NCBI RefSeq assembly: GCF_001895265.1
Contig: NZ_CP016796.1
Location: forward strand, 930,001-994,000
Direction: 5' to 3'
Origin: Francisella uliginis
GTDB lineage: Bacteria; Pseudomonadota; Gammaproteobacteria; Francisellales; Francisellaceae
Length of the DNA stretch: 64,000 nucleotides
Shown: piece by piece, positions 57,113 to 64,000 of the stretch
How positions within the stretch are numbered: position 1 is the stretch's first letter
Layout: every line of letters begins with the position of its first letter
Translations under genes and position numbers: made by a program
Notes under the pieces: generated by a model
What the model was told of the DNA's origin: nothing
Database searches by the model: none
What the model saw: only the letters and a program-made list of their open reading frames with translations

Positions 57113-60100
57113 ATGATTGGATTAACTAATAAAGAAGCAGCGATATTAAGTGAATTGGCATATACAAAAGAGTTTTATTTGAATAGAAATTACGCTACAA
57201 ATTTAAGAGGTCAAACCTTACATGATATTTTCTTTGATAATGGTGAGATATCACAAAGTATAGCTTCTTTAAACCCTGATATTGCGATGCATTTAACTAA
57301 TAACTATGATCATTATGCAGAAGTGCTTAATAAATATCAGCTTGTTGAAACTACAAGCACAATAGTTGATGGAAGTGGTGCTCCAATTGAATATAAGCTT
57401 CTTGGAGAAAATAGCTATAGTGGTATAGTGCTTACAGAAGTTTCAAATCCAACTAATGCGGTGTTTGTAAGTAGAGGTACTGCTACAAAGATGGATGGAC
57501 TTCAGGATATAGCATTAGGAGCTGGATTTACACCTGTATATATGCAGGATGCGCATAAATTTTATCATGATGTTTTAGAACAACAAAAATATCCAGAATA
57601 CAGACGGACTAATTTGGGTGTTGCTAAAGATAACATAAGTACAGCAGGTCACTCATTAGGTGGTACAGCTGCAGAGGCTATAGCTTTGGCGGCTTTAGCA
57701 AATGGTGCTAATGTTAATACCGCTCAGACATTTGAAGGTTATGGGGTTGATCAACTATTATCAAGTCCAGTTAGTTTTGTTGATGATATTTTTGGTAGTT
57801 TAGCTGATACAACTATAAGTATTGCTGATGTTAGGTCTCATTTGGAAACTTTATCTAGTTTAGATATATCTCAAATATCAGATGTATCAGCAATAGGTCA
57901 AAGTATCAAAGATGCTGCTAGCTCAGCATTAACAAACTTAGACGACCTTATCAGTAGCACTCCTGATACCGTACTTGAAACTTCTACCAAACTTGTAGCT
58001 TTGAATTCAGATATTCAATCATTGTTTGATAGTGATGTTGCTAATATGAAATTAGAATATCTTGAACATAAAGATCAATTAATACCAATATCAGAGGCAT
58101 TTATAAGAAATGGAGATCCAGTAGCTGACTATATGGGGAATCATGTTGATGTTGATCCTGTATATTTAGCTACAGATGGAGCAGTTTTGGAAGCTCACTC
58201 TATAAGTAATTATCTTTTTGATACATATAATCCAGATGGTAGCTTAAAACATACAGGTGATATAGGAAAATTAAATGATGCTACTGTAAATAATCATTTT
58301 AAAGAGGAATATATAGATAAAGTAAAAGAATTAACGGAGATAATTGAAGATATTAACTCTCTTAATGAATTATCAGGATTATCTACAGTAGAAGATACTA
58401 TTGAACAGTTAGATGTTATTTCAGAAGGACTATCTCTTGATAGAGATTTTCAAGTAGCAGTCAGAGAATTTAAAGAAGTCTTTGGTAGATATAGTAATTA
58501 TAATAGTGTTGTAGCTGAAATTAATGATGTATTTAATGATAGTTTTGATACTGGAGTATATTCGTCTTATAACCAACAGTTATTAGTAAATGAATATTTC
58601 AAGCAAGATTTAAATAGCTTAGAAAAACAAATATCAGAAGCTGATGGAAATATATCTGAAATACCTAATACGGAAACATTGGAATTACTTCAAAGTTATA
58701 AAGATAAATATGACCTAATCAAAGAATTAGATGAAGCGAAATTAGATTACTCTAATAATATATCTGATCAAATTACTGAGTTTGAGTCAGCATTAGATGC
58801 GTATTATGAAGATAAGCTTAATGAGCAAGCTAAAACTAAATTAGAATCATTTAAAGAGATATTAAAAGACCAGAGTATACAAAATACAAATGATATAGCT
58901 AGTTATGATACAACAGCTATTGAAACTACTATAGAAACTCTAGCAGATGGGTATGTCCAACCATTAGAAAATATTGCCCAAGGTTTAAGTGATAGTATTG
59001 AGCAATTAAATACTGAGATAATAGCTATTACAGAGGAATTAAGCTCACAAGAGAATTCTAATACTAATTTATCAGCAGAGCTTCTACAAAAACAAAGCCA
59101 AAAGATAGAACTAACAACTAAATTAAATAGTAATACCAAGGAATTTAATCAAGAATTTGTAAATATATCAGTTATATTAGGCTCAGAAGATTATGAAACT
59201 AAACTTTTAGATAGAATAAGAAAAGAATATTTTGATGCAGCAGAAGTTGAAAATGCTGATCATGATGTTTTAGTAGATATAGCATCAGATATAGCAGAGA
59301 GAACAAGACAAGCAGAGCAGACTAGAGTGTTTAGAGGAGATCCATTGACACTTGATTTAGACTTTGATGGTATTGAAACCATATCTGTTAATGAAGGGGT
59401 TTTATTTGATCATGAGAATAAGCAGGTTAGAGAAGGAACAGGTTGGATATCTGCAGATGATGGTCTTTTAGTACGAGATTTAGATGGAGATGGAGATATT
59501 GAGTCAGGTCGAGAACTATTTGGAGATAATACAATTAAAGCAGATGGTAGCAAGGCAGTACATGGTTTTGAGGCATTAGCAGAACTTGATAGTAATGCAG
59601 ATGGGGTGTTTGATGCTAATGACGAAGCATTTGATGAAGTTCAAGTTTGGCAAGATAAAAATCAGGATGGTATTTCCCAAGCAGATGAACTGAAAAGTTT
59701 ATCTCAAGCTGCGATCAAGAGTATTAATTTAAAACATGTCAGTGCTAACCGGGTTACAGATGGTGGTATAGTGTCTGATATTAGTTACTTTACAAAAGTA
59801 GATGGTACAAAGTCAGAAATAGGTAACTTATTTTTAGATAAAGAACCTGCAATTAGTGAGTTTATTGATGAAATTGAGATATCAGATGATGTTTTAACCT
59901 CGGGGTTTGATATTAAAGGAATTGGCTCAGTTAGAAACTTAGCAAAGGCGACTAACCAAAGTTCTAATTTAGCAAGTATTTTTAACCAAATAATCCAAGA
60001 GCCTATTAATAGTTTTTCATATACCGACGATTTAGTTAAGGAGTGGGCATTCTCTTCAAATTTCTCTGATACATTAAGGCTTGAAAGTTTAGAGTTGGAA

Positions 60101-63100
60101 GATGGTACAAGTTTTAAATTTAATATATCAGCAAGCACTAGAGAAAGGTTAGAAAAATTACAAGTAGTAGAATCATTTACTGGTAACAAGATTATTCAAA
60201 CCAATATATTGGGAGATAAGTTAAATTTTGCTTATGGTAGTGAGAGTCAAACTTATGCGATATCTCAAGGACAGGAAAATATAATTACTGATAGTTACTT
60301 TACAGATAGCTGGAATAGAATTAATAATATAATTGCTATAGATGTTAATCAAATATCTGAGATATATTCAGATATTGTTGTAAATATTAAAGATTCTATT
60401 TTTAAGCAGATTGTTTATCCGGAATTGGTGAGGCAGATAGAGTTTGATTATGATAATGAAGGTAATATAACTGATATTAGTTTTGATAATCTGAATACTT
60501 TTATTAAAACCAAAATAATAGATACTCCTGAAAATGGTATATATACTTTATTTAAAACTAAAGAGTTAAGCTATAGTTTTACAAATAATGGTTGGAACTA
60601 TAATGATGTACTTTCTAATTTGTCAGCAAGTGATATAGAGCTTGTAAATGAAAGAGAGGTTTTTATAGATGGAAAACAGGTAATTTTGGGTAATGATGGC
60701 AGTAATACCATTATCAACTATGGTGGAATAACTATTGGAGGTAAAGGTAATGATAATATATCAGCTGATAGTGATGATAGTATAGTTGTGTATAACTTAA
60801 ATGATGGCTATGATACTTTAAGTATCGGAAAGGGTAGTCATTTAGTTTTTGGTAAGGGCATAACGCAAGATGATTTAAATCTTAAGCAAATCAATGGTGG
60901 GAAAGATTTATTTATCCAAGTTGGTGATAATCCTAGTCATGGTGTCGAAATATCAAATTTTTATTATCTAAAAAGAGCTCCAAATATAGAGTTTTTTGAT
61001 GGAACCATTATTCAAGGAGATTCTGATTTTTTTAACTTACCCGTAATAGGAACAGATAACGATGATGATATACTTTTAAGCAATGTCTATGATAACTATG
61101 TTGAGGCAGGTAAAGGAAATGATAATATTGGCTTTGGAGGAAATAATGATTATACAAATGATACCTTTAAATATAACTTAGGTGATGGATTTGATACCAT
61201 AAGCGTTGGTAACAATATATTAGAAGTAGGTGTAAAGAATACTGATAAAGTGGTTTTTGGAGAAGGAATAACTAAAGAAGACTTAAGTTTTAAAAGAGAG
61301 TTTAATGATTTAATAATAAATATAAATGGCGATAATAATCAGGGGCTAAAGCTAATAGGTTTTTTCTTAGAAAATACTTCTTATCAAACCCAATTAGATC
61401 GATTTGAGTTTGCAGATGGTACTGTACTTACAAAAGATGCAGAAGAATTTAATTTAGCTATACTTGGTACAGATGTTAATAACAATATATATACTTCTTT
61501 AAAAGATGACGTGATAATTGCCGGCAAAGGGAACGACTCAATCTATGATAGTGATCGAGGCGCTGGTTATTATGATAATGGCTATTATAATTATTATCAA
61601 GATAGTTCTGCTGACACGATAATTTATAATTTAGGTGATGGTTTTGATACTATCTGGTCAGAAGTTTCTCATACCGAGGCAACAGATACTCTAGCTTTTG
61701 GTGAAGGTATATCACTTGATAACTTATCATTTATTAGAAAAGGCAATGAACTCATTATAAATATAGATAATGATCCAAATCAGGGTCTAAGGGTTAGAAA
61801 CTTCTTTTATAGTAGTAGAATTAAAGATATAAAGCTATTTGATGGCACTGTATTAGATAGAAATTCTGAGCAAATAAACTCTCCTATTGTTGGTACAGAG
61901 GGTAATGACACAATATATACAGGTATAAGTAATGATACGATAGATGCAGGCAAAGGTGATGATACTGTTTACTTAAAAGGTACAAATGATGAAAGCTATG
62001 GGAAATATAGGGGATATGCTAATAGTTACATGAGTAGTGATGTTTCCACAAACATTATCAAATATAATTTAGGAGATGGGTTTGACACTTTAATAGGAGG
62101 AGATAATACATTAAACACAATATTCTTTGGTCAAGGAATTATTGCTGATGATTTATCTTTTAAAAGAGATGGTAGTGATTTAATCATTCAAGTTGGAGAT
62201 GATAAGACACAAGGGTTAAAGGTAAAGCAATTCTATAATGGAGATAATAATCTTGCAGGATTGGAGTTTAGCGATGGTACAGTTTTAGATGATAGTATCT
62301 TGGGTAATATTATTAATGGTACAGATGGTGATGATACTCTCTCTGCAGAATTTTTTGATGATATTATAGTTGGTGGAGAAGGAAACGATACTATTAATAC
62401 TAATTATTCTAATACTAATAAAAATATTATTCGTTATGGTTTAGGAGATGGTGATGATGTTATTAATGGTTATTTTGAAAGCATAGAATTTGGTGAAGGT
62501 ATAACTAAAGAGGATGTAGCATATATTAAAAAATCAGAATATGACTATGATTTAATAATTCAGATAAATAAGGATCAAGTTTCAACTCTTACATTATCTG
62601 ATTATTTTATAAATAATAAATCCAGTTATGGGAATTTAAAGTTTGTTAATGGTGAAAGTCTTGATCTTAGTGATATAAGTTTTACATTTGAAGGTACTGA
62701 TCAAGCTGATACTTTACATGGAGATACACGTACAAAAGATGTCTTTGTTGGAGGCAAAGGCGATGATTTTATTACTAGTAACTCTAGTAGTGGATGGAAA
62801 ACTGCTTCTAATCTTAGTAGCACTAATACAGATAATTCAGAAGATATAATAAAGTATAATCTAGGTGATGGGTTTGATACCATCGCTAATATTTCTTCAA
62901 GGTTTGCTAACAAAACAGATAAAATAATTTTTGGAGATGTAATATCTCAGCAAGATCTTACTTTTAGTAGAGAAGGTCATAACTTAGTTATAAAGTTTAA
63001 AAACGATTCTTCACAAGGGCTTAACATCAAATATTTTTTTACGGATTTTAGTAAAATTAAGAGTTTTGAATTTGTTAATGGTGATACTCTAGACATAAAT

Positions 63101-64000
63101 GATAATATTTTGAAGTTTGATAGTCTAGGGACAAGTAATGATGACAGTATAGGTTTAGGCTTTACGGGAGATACAGTTATAGCAGGTAAAGGTAATGATA
63201 CTATATCTGTTAGTTCATTAACTCAAGAAGGTACCATTAAATATAATCTTGGAGATGGCTTTGATACAATAAAGTCTTCTTTATATACAATTAGCCCTGC
63301 ACATACTATAGAATTTGGTGAAGGAATAAATAGAAAGAATCTTAATTTAAGAAGAGTAATCGATGATTTAGTTATAAATATTGATAATGATTTAGAACAA
63401 GGAATTAGAATTGAAAATTTTTATACTAATAATAAAAATGCTATAGGATCTATAAATTTTGCTAATGGAGAAAGTATTGAAAATACAAATGATTTTTTTA
63501 ATTTGCCTATAGAGGGAACTCCAGAAAATGATTACTTAACTCTTAACTCGAATGAAAGTATTGTAATTAAATATAGCTTAGATAGTGGGTTTGATGTTAT
63601 TAATAGAATTTCTAATGTATCTGGAGATATTATTGAGTTTGCAGATGGTATTAATCAGTCAGATATTACTTTTCATAAATTAAATGATAGTTTAATTATT
63701 AGAAACAAAAGTAATATTAATAAAGGAGTTGAGATAACAGACTATTATAAAGGAAAAACTTTTGATTTTAAATTCTTTGATGGAACTATCATAAATGGGT
63801 CAAGTGGAATTATACAAGCATTACAGCAAGATACTGATGTTATAGGTACTATAAATAGTGAAGTAATCTATGCAGATGTTAATACAAGGAGTATTACAGC
63901 AGGATTGGGTTTGGACGCTATAGAAACTAATAATTTAATGAATGATGTGATTATTAAATATAATGTGGGTGATGGAAATGATTATATATATTCATCAGGA
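57113..64000 (+). CDS. Giant RTX-related protein with N-terminal lipase-like domain (3' partial)
   Basis: Open for 2296 codons to the window end, so the 3' end is missing. Residues 1 to about 380 look like an alpha/beta-hydrolase: serine in TAGHSLGGTAAE (about 181), then NHVDVDP (Asp, about 343) and LEAHSISNYLFD (His, about 362). About 400-740 is helical and coiled-coil-like. From about 743 comes the module GDPLTLDLDFDGIET, then LVRDLDGDGDIESGRELFGD (calcium-binding DxDxDG, about 785-803) and LAELDSNADGVFD, typical of very large RTX proteins. From about 1205 on, GGKGNDN-type nonapeptides alternate with HCBP-related units beginning YNLGDGFDTI. No signal peptide is seen, so type I secretion is expected; no transporter genes lie in the window. 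Confidence 0.9.
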   Translation, partial: MIGLTNKEAAILSELAYTKEFYLNRNYATNLRGQTLHDIFFDNGEISQSIASLNPDIAMHLTNNYDHYAEVLNKYQLVETTSTIVDGSGAPIEYKLLGENSYSGIVLTEVSNPTNAVFVSRGTATKMDGLQDIALGAGFTPVYMQDAHKFYHDVLEQQKYPEYRRTNLGVAKDNISTAGHSLGGTAAEAIALAALANGANVNTAQTFEGYGVDQLLSSPVSFVDDIFGSLADTTISIADVRSHLETLSSLDISQISDVSAIGQSIKDAASSALTNLDDLISSTPDTVLETSTKLVALNSDIQSLFDSDVANMKLEYLEHKDQLIPISEAFIRNGDPVADYMGNHVDVDPVYLATDGAVLEAHSISNYLFDTYNPDGSLKHTGDIGKLNDATVNNHFKEEYIDKVKELTEIIEDINSLNELSGLSTVEDTIEQLDVISEGLSLDRDFQVAVREFKEVFGRYSNYNSVVAEINDVFNDSFDTGVYSSYNQQLLVNEYFKQDLNSLEKQISEADGNISEIPNTETLELLQSYKDKYDLIKELDEAKLDYSNNISDQITEFESALDAYYEDKLNEQAKTKLESFKEILKDQSIQNTNDIASYDTTAIETTIETLADGYVQPLENIAQGLSDSIEQLNTEIIAITEELSSQENSNTNLSAELLQKQSQKIELTTKLNSNTKEFNQEFVNISVILGSEDYETKLLDRIRKEYFDAAEVENADHDVLVDIASDIAERTRQAEQTRVFRGDPLTLDLDFDGIETISVNEGVLFDHENKQVREGTGWISADDGLLVRDLDGDGDIESGRELFGDNTIKADGSKAVHGFEALAELDSNADGVFDANDEAFDEVQVWQDKNQDGISQADELKSLSQAAIKSINLKHVSANRVTDGGIVSDISYFTKVDGTKSEIGNLFLDKEPAISEFIDEIEISDDVLTSGFDIKGIGSVRNLAKATNQSSNLASIFNQIIQEPINSFSYTDDLVKEWAFSSNFSDTLRLESLELEDGTSFKFNISASTRERLEKLQVVESFTGNKIIQTNILGDKLNFAYGSESQTYAISQGQENIITDSYFTDSWNRINNIIAIDVNQISEIYSDIVVNIKDSIFKQIVYPELVRQIEFDYDNEGNITDISFDNLNTFIKTKIIDTPENGIYTLFKTKELSYSFTNNGWNYNDVLSNLSASDIELVNEREVFIDGKQVILGNDGSNTIINYGGITIGGKGNDNISADSDDSIVVYNLNDGYDTLSIGKGSHLVFGKGITQDDLNLKQINGGKDLFIQVGDNPSHGVEISNFYYLKRAPNIEFFDGTIIQGDSDFFNLPVIGTDNDDDILLSNVYDNYVEAGKGNDNIGFGGNNDYTNDTFKYNLGDGFDTISVGNNILEVGVKNTDKVVFGEGITKEDLSFKREFNDLIININGDNNQGLKLIGFFLENTSYQTQLDRFEFADGTVLTKDAEEFNLAILGTDVNNNIYTSLKDDVIIAGKGNDSIYDSDRGAGYYDNGYYNYYQDSSADTIIYNLGDGFDTIWSEVSHTEATDTLAFGEGISLDNLSFIRKGNELIINIDNDPNQGLRVRNFFYSSRIKDIKLFDGTVLDRNSEQINSPIVGTEGNDTIYTGISNDTIDAGKGDDTVYLKGTNDESYGKYRGYANSYMSSDVSTNIIKYNLGDGFDTLIGGDNTLNTIFFGQGIIADDLSFKRDGSDLIIQVGDDKTQGLKVKQFYNGDNNLAGLEFSDGTVLDDSILGNIINGTDGDDTLSAEFFDDIIVGGEGNDTINTNYSNTNKNIIRYGLGDGDDVINGYFESIEFGEGITKEDVAYIKKSEYDYDLIIQINKDQVSTLTLSDYFINNKSSYGNLKFVNGESLDLSDISFTFEGTDQADTLHGDTRTKDVFVGGKGDDFITSNSSSGWKTASNLSSTNTDNSEDIIKYNLGDGFDTIANISSRFANKTDKIIFGDVISQQDLTFSREGHNLVIKFKNDSSQGLNIKYFFTDFSKIKSFEFVNGDTLDINDNILKFDSLGTSNDDSIGLGFTGDTVIAGKGNDTISVSSLTQEGTIKYNLGDGFDTIKSSLYTISPAHTIEFGEGINRKNLNLRRVIDDLVINIDNDLEQGIRIENFYTNNKNAIGSINFANGESIENTNDFFNLPIEGTPENDYLTLNSNESIVIKYSLDSGFDVINRISNVSGDIIEFADGINQSDITFHKLNDSLIIRNKSNINKGVEITDYYKGKTFDFKFFDGTIINGSSGIIQALQQDTDVIGTINSEVIYADVNTRSITAGLGLDAIETNNLMNDVIIKYNVGDGNDYIYSSG
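60791..64000 (+). repeat. RTX-related repeat array in the giant gene
   Basis: Units open with Y-N-L-G-D-G-F-D-T-I and close with a strand and FxDGTVL-like end. Starts are at about 60791, 61172, 61625, 62063, 62435, 62855, 63242, 63572 and 63959, so spacing is 330-453 bp (110-151 residues). Eight full units and the start of a ninth are seen. Most contain GEGI(T/S)xxDLSF, LIIxIxxD and GLxVxxFF, the pattern of haemolysin-type calcium-binding related domains, with a GGKGNDxI nonapeptide just before the next unit. Confidence 0.9.

Noticed and set aside
58903-60189. Minus-strand open frames across the giant gene
   Set aside because: They are antisense shadows of the continuous plus-strand frame, which has coherent domain content throughout.

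Overview
The window is AT-rich gammaproteobacterial chromosome. Gene content and order (ybeY/corC/lnt and miaB/phoH, pgi - pseudopilin - greA - uvrA - ftsH - deoD - secA), together with the base composition, point to Francisella, probably a F. novicida-like strain. This is recognition of proteins and synteny by eye; no search was run.

Region 1 (1-3774) is the end of a non-ribosomal peptide synthetase (C-A-PCP-TE, 5' end outside the window) followed by the old terminator of a tRNA-Ser gene.

Region 2 (3775-24418) is a roughly 20.6 kb integrated element in the 3' end of tRNA-Ser(UGA). A 17-bp copy of the tRNA end (attL) lies beside a P4-type integrase, and the intact tRNA (attR) closes the right side. 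In order it holds: integrase, an AlpA-like regulator, a RepA-like ATPase, a cluster of TGTGAACA motifs, a TraD/VirD4-like coupling ATPase with a Replic_Relax-like partner, the antirestriction protein ArdA, a Fic enzyme, and a type I restriction-modification operon (hsdM-hsdS-...-hsdR). Three extra genes sit between hsdS and hsdR, the middle one being a Shedu (SduA, DUF4263) nuclease. After hsdR come an unknown 478-aa protein, a second AlpA between two copies of a structured repeat, a run of about 460 bp made almost entirely of nested inverted repeats, and an unknown 413-aa protein. The element looks like a mobilizable defence island: it carries anti-restriction for entering new hosts and restriction plus a nuclease for protecting the present one.

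Region 3 (24403-55935) is core chromosome: tRNA-Ser, an HXXEE membrane protein, a CDF cation transporter, galU, acs, an EamA permease, yhhQ, lnt-corC-ybeY, a small membrane protein with a decayed gene and a palindromic repeat, phoH-miaB, an O-methyltransferase, a HAD acid phosphatase, tdk, a Sel1-repeat protein, thiamine pyrophosphokinase-pgi-pseudopilin-greA, uvrA, ftsH, deoD, a DciA-like protein, an LPP20-type lipoprotein and secA. The normally contiguous miaB-phoH-ybeY-corC-lnt set is split by about 1.5 kb of foreign or decayed sequence.

Region 4 (56140-64000) is a two-gene unit: a secreted 317-aa unknown protein, then a giant open reading frame that is still open at the window end (2296 codons seen). 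The latter has an N-terminal lipase-like domain (GHSLGG), a helical middle, a DxDxDG calcium-binding module and at least eight RTX-related repeats of 110-151 residues. Small palindromic repeats (GTCATTCC...GGAAT type) are scattered through the window, one of them inside the coding sequence of hsdS.
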